Shown piece after piece: positions 6,923 through 17,194 of a DNA stretch of 64,000 nucleotides. Position 1 is the stretch's first letter. Each line of letters begins with the position of its first letter. A program made the position numbers and the translations under genes. The notes below the pieces were generated by a model that was not told the DNA's origin, made no database searches, and saw only the letters and a program-made list of their open reading frames with translations. Origin of the DNA: Pelomonas sp. Root1217 (GTDB lineage: Bacteria; Pseudomonadota; Gammaproteobacteria; Burkholderiales; Burkholderiaceae_C); assembly GCF_001425705.1 (NCBI RefSeq), contig NZ_LMDC01000012.1, positions 900,772-964,771 on the forward strand, written 5' to 3'.

Positions 6923-9168
6923 GGGTTTGGATCTCCGTACTGCACGCCGCGGCCATGCGTGCCGACGTAGACGCGGCCGAACACCTTGGGGTCGCCGCTG
7001 ATCTGCAGGATCAGGCCCCACTGGTGGGCGTCGTCGTTGATGCGTAGCCAACTCGCGGCGCCGTCGGTGGAGCGGAACACGCCGTAGCGGCCGGCCACCG
7101 TGCCGACGAGATAGAGGGCCGGATCCTTGGCGCCCGGTGCTGCGCGGCCGAAGCCAAAGGCGTGGATCTCGGAGACGGCGGGCAGGCGCTTGAAGGCCTG
7201 CCCATCCGCCGCGCGGTAAAGGCCGTGGAAGGCCGCCAGCCACAGGTCACTCTCACGGCCGGGCGTGGCGTAGAGGCGATCCTGGCCGCCGCGGTCGTCG
7301 CCACGATTGCTGCGGTTGTTGCCGCGTGCGGCGGCGCGGGTGATGGCGCCGTCGGGCAGCGCCAGGGGCTTGGCGCTGAAGCTGAGGCCGGCGTCGGTGC
7401 TGGCGTAAAGGGCGTCGTCGAACAGGCCCATCGCGTGGAAGCGGCCGGGGTTCACGCGGTCGGCGATGACGCGCGTGCCGGCGGGCAGGCCCTTCACCGC
7501 CGTCCAGGTGTCGCCGCGGTCGTGGCTGACGTGGGGCAATCCTCCCTTGGGCGTCCACACCCAGGCCTTGCCATCGGCAGACACCGCGATGAAGCCATCG
7601 CCCGACTTGGGATCGGGCACGGTCGCGGGCTCGCGCCAGGTCTTGCCGCCGTCAAGCGAATAGCCAAGGTTCTTGCCGCCATCGCGTGGCCTGCCGATGC
7701 GCACGATGACTTCGGGCGCCAGCTCCGCACCGGTCACGTCATGCGTGTTGCCGAAGAAGGGCCGCCTGGGGTTGCCGGGCGCGGGTTTGTCGAGGTCGGT
7801 GTGGACGAAGCCCGAGTAGTCACCGATGGCCGTCACCAGCGGCACGCCCTTCGTCGGGCTGTGCAAGGCCAGGGCCACGGTCTCCTCGATGCCGGAACTC
7901 ATGACCTGCCAATGCGTGGGCTTGGCGCTGTCGGCCTGCGTCAGGTCCAGCGTCTCCCAGCCGCCGTAGCCGGTGGTGAACAGCGCGTGGTCGGGGTTGG
8001 CGGGGTTGATCTTGACGTCGTACATCCAGTGCACCGGCGTGTCGGCCACGTAGGGCGCGGCGGTGGCGTCGAAGCGGGCGGCGGGGAACAGAGATGTCCA
8101 TGTCGCGCCGCCGTCGGTGCTGCGAAAGAGCTGGTCGCCCGCGCCGCGGCCGGCGGTGCTGGCGAGCAGGCGCTGCGGATTTGCCGGGTCGACGGTGACG
8201 GTGGCGTAGCCGAAGGGCAGTGTGGCGCTGGGCCGCTCGGGCGTGATGTCGGCCCAGGTCTGCTTGGCGACGTCGTAGCGCCAGACGGCGCCGTCCTTCA
8301 TGCGATGCGGGCCGGGGTCGCTGGCGTAGGCCACGTAGAGATTCCCGTCGCTCGCGAGCGACGCGCGCATCGGGCGGTGCTGCGTCGGCGCGCCGGGCAC
8401 GGGCGCCCAGGTCGCCCCGGCATCGCGGCTCACCCACAGGCTCGGCCGGCCGACGACCGACACGCCCGCGTAGATGGTGCGGCTGGGTTGGCCACGCTGG
8501 CCACTCGCGGGGTCGAACAGGATGAAGTTGATCGTCGCCTTGCCGTCGCTGCCGCCCCAGCTGGGCGGTGCACCGTCCGACGCATCTCGGCGCCAGGCCG
8601 AATCGGGGAAGCTGTCGACACGCTGGAAGCTGGCGGCCGCGTCTGCACTGCGCCACAGGCCGGCCAGGCGCGAACCGAGGTAGACCACGCGGCCATCGTT
8701 GGGGTCCACGGCGAGGCGCTCGCCATTGCCGCGGCCACCTTCGTTGCCGCCGAGCTTGAAGGGCAGGTCGGTGCGCTGGAAGGTGCGGCCGCGGTCGTGT
8801 GAGCGCAGCACGGCGCCATTGGGCACCGCGGGATTGGTGTAGGTGCCGCAGGCGAGGTAGACGGCGTCAGGGTCGTTGGGGTCGACGGCAAGGCTTTCCA
8901 CGCCCATCAGGTTCACGTCGGCGAGCGGCAGCCAGTCCAGTAGCGGCTGCCAGGGACCGGTTGCCGTGTCGCGGCGGTAGGCGCCTCCCATGTCGGTGCG
9001 AGCGTAGGCCAGGCCCGGCACGGCGGGCTGGAAGACGATGCCATCCACAAAACCGCCGCCACCGATGGCGACCGGGCGCCAGTTGTAAGACACGTCGGCA
9101 GGTGGCGCGGCCTGGGCAGTTGCGGCGGCGAGCAGCAGGGCGCCCAGCAGGGGCTTGATGGGGTTCAT
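6919..9168 (-). CDS. GH74 family glycoside hydrolase (xyloglucanase-like), secreted
   Basis: A 749-residue protein with signal peptide MNPIKPLLGALLLAAATAQA. The mature N-terminus NWRPVAIGGGGFVDGIVFQP and ARTDMGGAYR is the hallmark of GH74 enzymes, which cut the glucan backbone of xyloglucan. The protein is built from repeated Asp-box/BNR-type motifs (SRDAGATW, STDGGATW, SLDGGKTW, SHDRGDTW, STDGAASW), consistent with two seven-bladed propellers. Asp59 (RTDMGG) and Asp450 (AIGDYSGF) are candidates for the catalytic pair known in GH74. TGGAG 8 bases upstream fixes the ATG at 9168. There are no other polysaccharide genes nearby. Confidence 0.88.
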   Translation of the reverse strand: MNPIKPLLGALLLAAATAQAAPPADVSYNWRPVAIGGGGFVDGIVFQPAVPGLAYARTDMGGAYRRDTATGPWQPLLDWLPLADVNLMGVESLAVDPNDPDAVYLACGTYTNPAVPNGAVLRSHDRGRTFQRTDLPFKLGGNEGGRGNGERLAVDPNDGRVVYLGSRLAGLWRSADAAASFQRVDSFPDSAWRRDASDGAPPSWGGSDGKATINFILFDPASGQRGQPSRTIYAGVSVVGRPSLWVSRDAGATWAPVPGAPTQHRPMRASLASDGNLYVAYASDPGPHRMKDGAVWRYDVAKQTWADITPERPSATLPFGYATVTVDPANPQRLLASTAGRGAGDQLFRSTDGGATWTSLFPAARFDATAAPYVADTPVHWMYDVKINPANPDHALFTTGYGGWETLDLTQADSAKPTHWQVMSSGIEETVALALHSPTKGVPLVTAIGDYSGFVHTDLDKPAPGNPRRPFFGNTHDVTGAELAPEVIVRIGRPRDGGKNLGYSLDGGKTWREPATVPDPKSGDGFIAVSADGKAWVWTPKGGLPHVSHDRGDTWTAVKGLPAGTRVIADRVNPGRFHAMGLFDDALYASTDAGLSFSAKPLALPDGAITRAAARGNNRSNRGDDRGGQDRLYATPGRESDLWLAAFHGLYRAADGQAFKRLPAVSEIHAFGFGRAAPGAKDPALYLVGTVAGRYGVFRSTDGAASWLRINDDAHQWGLILQISGDPKVFGRVYVGTHGRGVQYGDPNP

Positions 9169-9205
9169 GTCTCCAGCACTTCTTATGACAGCGCTCGACA
9201 TCGTA

Positions 9206-9228
9206 ATTTGTTCGCTCGACGAACAAAT
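9206..9228. promoter_or_regulatory. Palindromic candidate operator upstream of the GH74 gene
   Basis: ATTTGTTCG (9206-9214) and CGAACAAAT (9220-9228) are perfect 9-bp inverted arms around CTCGA, 38 bases upstream of the GH74 start. The element is AT-rich at both ends, unlike its surroundings, and sits where a repressor would cover the promoter. No regulator gene is adjacent, so the cognate protein is unknown. Confidence 0.5.
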
Positions 9229-9341
9229 ACGGTTTACCCCCAGAAACTCGATGTCACTGCTGCTGATTGGATTTGGCGCGGCACTCTCTCAAGAGCGGAC
9301 CGCCGACCCAGGCCGGCCTGCATCGGGCGCGAGGCAAACGA

Positions 9342-9818
9342 TCATCGCTTGCGAAGGCTCTCAACCAATCCATCACAAGCTGCTTCGACCAAGTCCAGCA
9401 CCTCATCGAAGTCGGCAGCGCCGCCGTAGTAAGGGTCAGGCACGTGGGGGTTGCCTGCGTGAGGCGCGTAGTCCATCAGCAGCTTCAGTCGATGCCGTTG
9501 GTTGGGCGGGCACAACCGTTCCGCATGGCTGAGATTGTCGGCATCCATTGCCAGCACAAGGTCGAAGCGGGCGAAGTCCTCGGCCACCAGCTTGCGGGCG
9601 CGTAAGCGACTCAGGTCATAACCGCGCAAGCGGGCGTGCTCCTGGCTGCGCTCATCTGGCGGCGCGCCGACGTGATAACCATGCGTGCCTGCCGAGTCCA
9701 CCTCGACATCGAGGCCGGCGGCCGCCAGCTTCGCGCGCATGACGCCCTCGGCCGTGGGGCTGCGGCAGATGTTGCCCATGCAGAAGAAGAGGATGCGGCG
9801 TTTGCTCATGCGCCGCAT
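9342..9818 (-). CDS. Low-molecular-weight protein-tyrosine phosphatase
   Basis: A 158-residue cytosolic phosphatase. The P-loop CMGNICRS (Cys13, Arg19, Ser20) is the CX5R(S) signature, and VPDPYYGG supplies the general-acid Asp. Length is normal for the family, which in bacteria acts on phosphotyrosine, often in exopolysaccharide control. The ATG at 9818 follows the TonB receptor stop by 3 bases and has GAGG 9 bases upstream, so translational coupling is likely. A second ATG at 9809 is possible. No tyrosine kinase or exopolysaccharide genes are in the window. Confidence 0.92.
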   Translation of the reverse strand: MRRMSKRRILFFCMGNICRSPTAEGVMRAKLAAAGLDVEVDSAGTHGYHVGAPPDERSQEHARLRGYDLSRLRARKLVAEDFARFDLVLAMDADNLSHAERLCPPNQRHRLKLLMDYAPHAGNPHVPDPYYGGAADFDEVLDLVEAACDGLVESLRKR

Positions 9819-9821
9819 TGT

Positions 9822-12110
9822 CTAGAACCTCATGTCCGCTCGCAGCGAGACGACCCGGAAGGTCTTGTTGCGCGACCAGCTGTCCGTGACGATGTCGTGG
9901 CTGGTGATGGCGTCGATGTAGACGGCTTCGGACGTCACCTGCGCATCGCGCGGCAGCAGGTTGGCCAGGGACAGGCGCCAGTTGATGCCGTCGCGCACCG
10001 AGCCACTGGCCCAGGAGAGGTAGGCGTCGAACTGGCGGCGGGCAGTCTCTTCACGCCTCAGGTTGAGGGTCTGCTGCACGCTGCTGGCCGGCACGTAGTT
10101 GAAGTTGAAGCCGCTGCCAAAGTTCTGTCCCAGGGCCTTCCAGCGGTGGTCCAGGCCGAAGTTCAGGCTGCCGCGTGGCTGCTGGTCCAGGCGGGCGTTG
10201 GAGCCGGGGATGCCCTTGACCTTGCTGTCGAAGACGGCGATGTTGAAGCGCAGCAGCAGCAACTGCCACTCGGGCGGCGCCTCTTCCCACAGCTCGTCCA
10301 GCCGCGCCTTGACCTCGAACTCGAAGCCCATGGTGCGTGCGCCTTCCATGTTGCGTGGCCGGCTGACCCAGCGCTGCGACTCGTCCCAGGGCACCGTCTC
10401 CAGCTGCAGATTGCTGCGGATCAGGCTCTTGATGTCGCGCACGAAGGCGCTGCCCGAGACGATGCCTCCGGTGGGCAGCCAGTGCTCCAGGCTCAGGTCC
10501 ACGCCGGTGGCCAGCTCGGGCTTGAGGTCGGGGTTGCCGGCGCGGTCGGCGTAGGTGGGCAGGTTGGGGCCGGTCGGGTAGGTGGTGTTGATGGTCGGCC
10601 GGGCGATCAGGTCGTTGAGGTTGGGCGAACGGTAGCTGCGCGTCAGGCTCAGGCGCACCTGATCCTTGGGAAAGGCCTCGGGCTTCCACAGCAGGTGGAA
10701 CAGCGGCGAGGTGACCTGGGAGACGTTGCGCGTGTCGGGCAGCAAGCCGATGGCATCGGCGCGGGTCTCGATGCGTTCATAGCGGATGCCGGCATAGACC
10801 GACCAGATCTTGCTCGGGCTCCACTCGTCCTGCGTGTAAGCGGCAAAACGCTGGTTGCGCGAGCCCAGCGTGTCGCCGAACTTCTGCAGTGCGGGCGACT
10901 CCACGCCGTCGATCAGCGTGCGGCGCACCTGCACGCGGCGGCTCTGCTCGCTCTCGGCGCCGGTCACCCACTGGTGTTCCTTGGCGGTCTTGATACTCCA
11001 CTTGGCGCCCAGGCTGGTCTGGTCTTCGTCGGTGACGTTGTGATCGTCCTGGATGCGCTCCAGGTCGACGCCGATGTCCTTCAGCGTCTCGCGGCGCTGG
11101 CTGTTGCTGGTGGACTTGAAGCCGCCGCGGCCCACGCGGAAGTCCCAGCTCTCGCCGACGGCGGGCCGGTAGTTGGCTGACAGGTTGAGCCGCAGGTTGT
11201 GCACGCGGCCGTCGTTCTCGCCCTGGACGTCGCGAAAGCGTGTGAAGCCGACGGCGTTGTTCTGGCTCGACCCTTCGCTCTGCGACAGCGCGAAGAAGGG
11301 CGCGAGGTTGAAGCTCAGCGTGTCGCTGTATTTCCAGCGCAGGCGGGCGTTGCCATTGAGGTTGGCGCTGCGGCCCATGCTCGTGCCCTGTTGCACGGTC
11401 TCGTTGAGCACCTCGCCGGTGTCGGTGTCGACGACGCGGTTGTGTGAATCGATGTTGTTGAAGCGCCGGTGCAGGCCGGCGTTGGTCGACACCGCGCCGA
11501 CGAACTCGTCGCCGTTCGGGCCGCCCCACTTCAGGTTGCGCGTCCAACTGGCGTCGGCCTGCGGCTCGCCGCGGTCCTGGCCGAGGCTCAGGCGCAGCTC
11601 GTTCGTGGCCTTGAGCAGGGGCTCGCGCAGGATGATGTTGATGGTGCCGGCGATGGCCCGCGCGCCGGTTTCGGCAGTGGGCGCGCGATAGATCTCGATG
11701 CGCTCGACCTGGTCGGGCGGCAGGTCCTCCACCGCAAAGCCGGCCGGCGCGCGTTCGCCGTCGACGAGGATCTGCGTGAAGCCGCTGCCCAGGCCGCGCA
11801 TGCGGATGTCGCCGCCGCGCCCGGGGCGGCCGCCGATGGTGACGCCGGGCAGGCGGCGCAGCACGTCCCCCAGCACGGTGTCGCCGTAGCGATCCAGGTC
11901 TTCGCGCTCGATGACGATCTTGCTGGCCGTGCTGTTGCGGCGTCGGCTGTTGGCCGTCGGCCCGCCGTTGACCTCGACGCGGTCCAGGCGGTTGGCAGCG
12001 CTGGCGGCGGGGGCCGGCGCGGCGGGTGGGGGCGTTTTTTGGGGCGTTGTCTGGGCCGCGCACAGGGCGTTGGCACACAGCATTGCCAGCGCAACAAGAA
12101 GGCGGCTCAT
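9822..12110 (-). CDS. TonB-dependent outer membrane receptor
   Basis: A 762-residue outer-membrane receptor. Signal peptide MSRLLVALAMLCANALCAAQ is followed by a Pro/Ala linker. A plug domain spans roughly 60-180, with LGDVLRRLPGVTIGG, VDGERAPAG, VERIEIYRAPTAETGARAIAGTINII. A 22-strand type barrel ends in the aromatic VSLRADMRF. The family imports siderophores, cobalamin or oligosaccharides using TonB energy; the ligand is not identifiable. No clear ribosome site precedes the ATG at 12110. It lies downstream of ompW and is coupled to the phosphatase gene. Confidence 0.9.
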   Translation of the reverse strand: MSRLLVALAMLCANALCAAQTTPQKTPPPAAPAPAASAANRLDRVEVNGGPTANSRRRNSTASKIVIEREDLDRYGDTVLGDVLRRLPGVTIGGRPGRGGDIRMRGLGSGFTQILVDGERAPAGFAVEDLPPDQVERIEIYRAPTAETGARAIAGTINIILREPLLKATNELRLSLGQDRGEPQADASWTRNLKWGGPNGDEFVGAVSTNAGLHRRFNNIDSHNRVVDTDTGEVLNETVQQGTSMGRSANLNGNARLRWKYSDTLSFNLAPFFALSQSEGSSQNNAVGFTRFRDVQGENDGRVHNLRLNLSANYRPAVGESWDFRVGRGGFKSTSNSQRRETLKDIGVDLERIQDDHNVTDEDQTSLGAKWSIKTAKEHQWVTGAESEQSRRVQVRRTLIDGVESPALQKFGDTLGSRNQRFAAYTQDEWSPSKIWSVYAGIRYERIETRADAIGLLPDTRNVSQVTSPLFHLLWKPEAFPKDQVRLSLTRSYRSPNLNDLIARPTINTTYPTGPNLPTYADRAGNPDLKPELATGVDLSLEHWLPTGGIVSGSAFVRDIKSLIRSNLQLETVPWDESQRWVSRPRNMEGARTMGFEFEVKARLDELWEEAPPEWQLLLLRFNIAVFDSKVKGIPGSNARLDQQPRGSLNFGLDHRWKALGQNFGSGFNFNYVPASSVQQTLNLRREETARRQFDAYLSWASGSVRDGINWRLSLANLLPRDAQVTSEAVYIDAITSHDIVTDSWSRNKTFRVVSLRADMRF

Positions 12111-12145
12111 GGCCGCGCATTCTTGCGGAGCGAAGTGACTTTCGC

Positions 12146-12174
12146 TTACGTAAAGCGCTCATTTACATGAGCGC
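12146..12174. promoter_or_regulatory. Palindrome and hairpin between ompW and the TonB receptor gene
   Basis: TTACGTAA (12146-12153) is an 8-bp palindrome. Next to it, GCGCTCAT (12155-12162) and ATGAGCGC (12167-12174) form a hairpin with a 4-base loop. On the minus strand the hairpin follows the ompW stop by 9 bases and is followed by TTTACG, so it may terminate ompW. The palindrome, 36 bases upstream of the receptor ATG, could be an operator. Confidence 0.45.
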
Positions 12175-12183
12175 AAGCGGCCG

Positions 12184-12798
12184 TCAGAACCGCCAACCCA
12201 GGCCGACGCTGGCAAGTGTCGGGTTGACCTTGAACTTGCCGGCCGACGCGCCGTTGGCATAGACCGTCGTCTGCAGGTCGACCTTCTTCACGTCGAAGTT
12301 CAGATAGGTGCCCTTGCTGATCTCGACGTCTGCGCCGATCTGCCAGGCAGCGCCCCAGCTGTTGTGCTTGATGCTGGGATGAAGAGCGGTCTGCACGGCA
12401 GGCGCGAACTCGACGCTGGAGAAGTTGGTGTAGTTCACGCCTGCGCCGACGTAGGGGCGCACGGTGCCGGTCGGGTTGAAGTGGTACTGCAGCGTCAGCG
12501 TCGGCGGCAGGTGCTTGAGCGAGCCGATCTCGGTGCCATTGGAGTAGATCGTCTGCTTCTGCGGATAGGTCAGGATCAGCTCGGCCGCGATGTTGGGCGC
12601 GATGAAGTAGCTGAAATCAACCTCGGGGAAGGTCTTGTTGTTGATCGACAGGCCCAGGCCGGTGCTGTCCTTGTTGGCGGAATCCAGGTGCAGCACCCGC
12701 ACGCGCACCAGCAGCGGGCCTTCATCGGCGAAGGCGGGCTGCAGGGCAAGGGCGGCGGCGGCAACGGTGGCCAGGCGCAGGGCGGAAGAGAACTTCAT
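12184..12798 (-). CDS. ompW: OmpW family outer membrane protein
   Basis: A 204-residue eight-stranded barrel protein. Signal peptide MKFSSALRLATVAAAALALQPAFA is followed by GPLLVRVRVLHLD, an internal PEVDFSYFIAPNIAAELILTYP, and TVRPYVGAGVNYTNF. The C-terminal aromatic GLGWRF fits the Bam signal. OmpW proteins form narrow hydrophobic channels. The ATG at 12798 is chosen for its signal peptide and a GGAG 7 bases upstream; the frame is open to 12876. A possible FNR-type site lies upstream. Confidence 0.9.
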   Translation of the reverse strand: MKFSSALRLATVAAAALALQPAFADEGPLLVRVRVLHLDSANKDSTGLGLSINNKTFPEVDFSYFIAPNIAAELILTYPQKQTIYSNGTEIGSLKHLPPTLTLQYHFNPTGTVRPYVGAGVNYTNFSSVEFAPAVQTALHPSIKHNSWGAAWQIGADVEISKGTYLNFDVKKVDLQTTVYANGASAGKFKVNPTLASVGLGWRF

Positions 12799-12914
12799 CA
12801 ATGGCTCCAGTGAATGGGACGTGTCCCGATGGAGGCATTGCACGCGCCGGCTGCCCGCGGCGGTTTGAGGCAACACAAGGCGACGCCTCGCAGCGCCACA
12901 TTCGATGTGTGGTT

Positions 12915-12928
12915 TTGAGCTGGATCAA
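12915..12928. promoter_or_regulatory. FNR/ANR-like site upstream of ompW
   Basis: TTGAG-CTGG-ATCAA differs at one base from the FNR consensus TTGAT-N4-ATCAA. It lies about 117 bases upstream of the ompW ATG and overlaps the metF stop codon. OmpW-type genes are known to be FNR-controlled in enterobacteria, which makes the match more credible, but a single site this distant is weak evidence. Confidence 0.35.
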
Positions 12929-13761
12929 ACCTTGTTGCCAAGACCGAGGCGTTTGCACAACTCCAGCGTCAGTGCACTTTGGTTCAGCGTATAGAAGTGG
13001 ATGCCCGGGGCGCCGCCGTCGATGAGGCGCTCGCACAGCCGTGTGATGACGTCCAAGCCGAAGGCACGGATGCTGGCGGCGTCGTCCATGAAGCCTTCCA
13101 TCTTCATCTGCACCCAGCGCGGGATGTCGATGCCGTCGCGCTGCGCGAACTGGGCGATGCGGCCGTAGTTGTGGAAGGGCATGATGCCCGGCACGATGGG
13201 CTGGGTGACGCCCAGGCGGCGGGCTTCGTCGACGAAGTGGAAGTAGGCGTCGGCGTTGAAGAAGAACTGCGTGATCGCGCCATCGGCGCCGGCCTTCATC
13301 TTGTCGACGAAGTGCTGCAGGTCGCGCGCGGCGTAGCGCTGCTGCGGATGCACCTCGGGGTAGGCGGCCACCTCGATATGCCAGTCCTTGCCCTGGGTCT
13401 CGCGGATGAAGCCGACCAGTTCGGAGGCGTAGCGGAACTCGCCCGCCGTGGCCGTGCCGCTGGGCAGGTCGCCGCGCAGCGCGACGACGCGGTGGATGTC
13501 CTGGGCGCGGTAGGTGGCCAGGATCTCGGCGATGTTCTCGCGCGTGGAGCCCACGCAGGAGAGGTGCGGCGCGGCGTTGAATCCGGCCGCGGCGATGTCC
13601 ATCACGGCGGAGAGGGTCTTGTCGCGCGTGGAGCCGCCGGCGCCGTAGGTGACGCTGAAGTACTGGGGCGACATGGCGCCCAGCTCCTGCACGACGGTCT
13701 TGAGCTTTTCGACGCCGACCGGCGTGTTCGGGGGAAAGAACTCGAACGAAACGGCTGTCAT
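12925..13761 (-). CDS. metF: 5,10-methylenetetrahydrofolate reductase
   Basis: A 278-residue flavoenzyme that reduces 5,10-methylene-THF to 5-methyl-THF for methionine synthesis. The TIM-barrel signatures are visible: SFEFFPP at the N-terminus with the catalytic Glu, YFSVTYGAGGSTRDKT, VVALRGDLP, and ITQFFFNADAY. Length is slightly below the E. coli enzyme. The ATG (13761-13759) overlaps the tlyA stop as ATGA, so it is translationally coupled as the last gene of the riboswitch-controlled ahcY-tlyA-metF unit. Confidence 0.95.
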   Translation of the reverse strand: MTAVSFEFFPPNTPVGVEKLKTVVQELGAMSPQYFSVTYGAGGSTRDKTLSAVMDIAAAGFNAAPHLSCVGSTRENIAEILATYRAQDIHRVVALRGDLPSGTATAGEFRYASELVGFIRETQGKDWHIEVAAYPEVHPQQRYAARDLQHFVDKMKAGADGAITQFFFNADAYFHFVDEARRLGVTQPIVPGIMPFHNYGRIAQFAQRDGIDIPRWVQMKMEGFMDDAASIRAFGLDVITRLCERLIDGGAPGIHFYTLNQSALTLELCKRLGLGNKV

Positions 13762-14504
13762 CGGGACGCCCACAAGAAGAATTCGCGATTGCCATCACCG
13801 CCGGTGATGGGGCTGTCGAAGTAGTCCAGCACCTTGAGGCCGAGGGCCGTGCAGGCCAGGCGCACGCGGGCTTCCAGTCGCGGGTAATCGGCCTCGTCCT
13901 TGACGATGCCGCCCTTGCCCAGGGCTTGTGGCCCCAGTTCGAACTGCGGCTTGATGAGCACGAGCAAGTGGCCGTGCACCTCCAGCCAGGGCAGCAACTC
14001 CGGGAGGCTGCCCACCATGGAAATGAAACTCAGGTCGCCGACGATCAGCGTGAAGCCTCCCGTCGGCGCATGCTGGCGCAGCACGTCCAGCTCGCGCACA
14101 TGCACGCCTTCCAGCGCTGTGACGCGCGGGTCGGCCAGCAGCTTGGCATGCAGCTGGCCATGACCCACGTCCACGCCGACGACATGGCGAGCGCCATGGG
14201 CCAGCAGGCAGTCGGTAAAGCCGCCTGTGCTCTGGCCGATGTCCAGCACCGTGTGTGTCGTGACGTCGAAGCCGACGCGGGTGAGCGCGCCTTCCAGCTT
14301 GAGCCCGCCGCGCGACACATAGCGCAGCTCCGCGTCGTCGGTGACGCGCAGCTGGGCCGTCTCTGGCAGGTCCTCGCCGGCCTTCTTCAACATCGCCCAG
14401 CCGGTGGGCGAGGCCCATTCGGCAGCGGCGTTGGAGATCAGGCGTTGCGCAACGGAACGCGTCGGCGCAAGGCCTTGGGCAACGAGGAGTTGGTCAGCGC
14501 GCAT
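13758..14504 (-). CDS. tlyA: TlyA-family rRNA 2'-O-methyltransferase
   Basis: A 248-residue protein with an S4 RNA-binding domain at residues 1-65 (MRADQLLVAQGLAPTRSVAQ) and an FtsJ-like Rossmann methyltransferase domain. That domain holds the SAM motif LDIGQSTGGFTD, then VGVDVGHGQLH, VGDLSFIS and LIKPQFELG. Family members methylate cytidines in 16S and 23S rRNA. The gene starts 4 bases after the ahcY stop and overlaps metF. A SAM-dependent methyltransferase between the SAH hydrolase and MetF fits a methylation-cycle operon. Confidence 0.9.
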   Translation of the reverse strand: MRADQLLVAQGLAPTRSVAQRLISNAAAEWASPTGWAMLKKAGEDLPETAQLRVTDDAELRYVSRGGLKLEGALTRVGFDVTTHTVLDIGQSTGGFTDCLLAHGARHVVGVDVGHGQLHAKLLADPRVTALEGVHVRELDVLRQHAPTGGFTLIVGDLSFISMVGSLPELLPWLEVHGHLLVLIKPQFELGPQALGKGGIVKDEADYPRLEARVRLACTALGLKVLDYFDSPITGGDGNREFFLWASR

Positions 14505-14508
14505 CGGC

Positions 14509-15921
<1,413 letters not shown>

Positions 15922-16003
15922 GCAGGGCTCCTTCAAGCGAATGAAGCCGCTGGCGATGACGGTGACGGGGGAATTGGTCCTCACCCAGGCACGGTCGGCC
16001 AGC

Positions 16004-16122
16004 GGGTGAGCGCAGTTGCAGTCGAAACTTGGCTACGACTCACTTGAGTACAAATGAGTCTTCACCGCAACTTCGTTGTCCGAGCCTGGCCTCGAGGGTG
16101 AGGTTGCAACGCTCCTCGGAAG
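16004..16122 (-). promoter_or_regulatory. S-adenosylhomocysteine (SAH) riboswitch in the ahcY leader
   Basis: Read on the minus strand, the leader begins TCCGAGGAGCGTTGCAACC, continues with CCAGGCTCGGACAACG, and ends TGCAACTGCGCTCACCC. The three long-range pairings of the known SAH aptamer are all present: TCCGAG with CTCGGA, GAGCG with CGCTC and GTTGCA with TGCAAC. An extra hairpin GACTCA...TGAGTC fills the variable loop. Its position, about 80 bases before the ahcY ATG, is where this aptamer class occurs in Burkholderiales. SAH binding is expected to switch the operon on. Confidence 0.93.
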
Positions 16123-16129
16123 AGGCGGC

Positions 16130-16135
16130 ATTCTA
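16130..16135 (-). promoter_or_regulatory. Probable -10 box for the ahcY operon
   Basis: Minus-strand TAGAAT sits 7 bases upstream of the first riboswitch base. Transcription would therefore start at the aptamer's 5' end. The hexamer overlaps the stop codon region of the AraC-type gene. Confidence 0.5.
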
Positions 16136-17038
16136 GCCGGCAGCGCGGCGCAGCAGCGAGATGTCCTCCCGCGGCGGTGCGCCGAAAAGGCGACGGTATT
16201 CACGGCTGAACTGAGAAGGGCTCTCGTAGCCGACCCGGTGGGCGGCGCTGGCGGCGTCCAGGCCGTCGGCCAGCATCAACCGGCGCGCCTGCTGCAGGCG
16301 CAGGTTTTTCTGGAACTGCAGCGGTGACAGGGCGGTCAGCTGCTTGAAGCGCAGATGCAGCGTCGACGGGCTCATGTGCGCCAGCGCCGCCAGCTCGTCG
16401 ATGCTGAGAGGCTCAGCAAAGCGCTGCGTCAGCCGCTCGACGACGCGGGCCAGCCGGCGCGTGACACCGTCCTGCTGCACCAGGCTGCGCAGCCGCTGGC
16501 CGAGCGGCCCGGTCAGCACGCGGTAAAGGATCTCGCGCTGCAGAAGTGGTGCCAGCGTGCGCAGGTCCTGCGGGCTGTCCAGCAGCTGCAGCAGGCGCAG
16601 GGCCGCGTCCAGCAGCGGCGCGGTGACGGGCGCCACCTGCAGGCCGGCGCCGGCCTCGTCCACCAGCGTCGGCGCGGCGATGTCCAGCAGCAGCTCGGTC
16701 AGGGCCTGGGTTTCGCAAGACAGGCGCAGGCAGAGATAGGGCTTGTCGGCGCTGGCCTCGGTGACGCGGCCGCGCGGCAACAAGGTCATCGGCACCAGCA
16801 GGCATTGCAGCGCGTCGTAGTGGACGACGGCGCTGCCGAGCTGGGCCTGCTTGCGCCCCTGCAGCACGAGCACCAGGCCGGGCTCGTAGATTGCCGGCAC
16901 CGCCAGGCCGGCTGCGCTGGCGCGGATCAGCCGCAGCCAGGGCAGGGCGGTGGCATGCAGGCCGTCGGCGGGCGCGCGGGCCAGGGCCAGCGCGATCGTG
17001 CGTTCGCGCAGGGCAGGCAGGTCGGCGTCGGTTGGCAT
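16133..17038 (-). CDS. AraC family transcriptional regulator
   Basis: A 301-residue regulator. An AraC-type N-terminal ligand domain (residues 15-180, with VPAIYEPGLVLVLQGRKQAQLG) precedes two helix-turn-helix motifs at 205-295 (LSIDELAALAHMSPSTLHLRFK and DAASAAHRVGYESPSQFSREYRRLFG). Such proteins bind DNA next to the promoters they control. The gene is divergent from an aldo/keto reductase gene 156 bases away, its likely target. The ATG at 17038 gives the usual domain start; the frame is open to 17179 but the added residues resemble nothing. Confidence 0.88.
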   Translation of the reverse strand: MPTDADLPALRERTIALALARAPADGLHATALPWLRLIRASAAGLAVPAIYEPGLVLVLQGRKQAQLGSAVVHYDALQCLLVPMTLLPRGRVTEASADKPYLCLRLSCETQALTELLLDIAAPTLVDEAGAGLQVAPVTAPLLDAALRLLQLLDSPQDLRTLAPLLQREILYRVLTGPLGQRLRSLVQQDGVTRRLARVVERLTQRFAEPLSIDELAALAHMSPSTLHLRFKQLTALSPLQFQKNLRLQQARRLMLADGLDAASAAHRVGYESPSQFSREYRRLFGAPPREDISLLRRAAG

Positions 17039-17194
17039 GGGGTGATTGTGCAAGTGGCTGCAACGCTGGAGTCGCGCACTGGCGCCAGTCTTGGAGGATT
17101 GGGCAAGCATGTTCGAGCTTTGTGCTGGGCGGCTCGGGCCGCGATTTCCTAAGCTCTCGCCGTCCCGCTGATGATTCATTCAAGGAGCTTTTCA

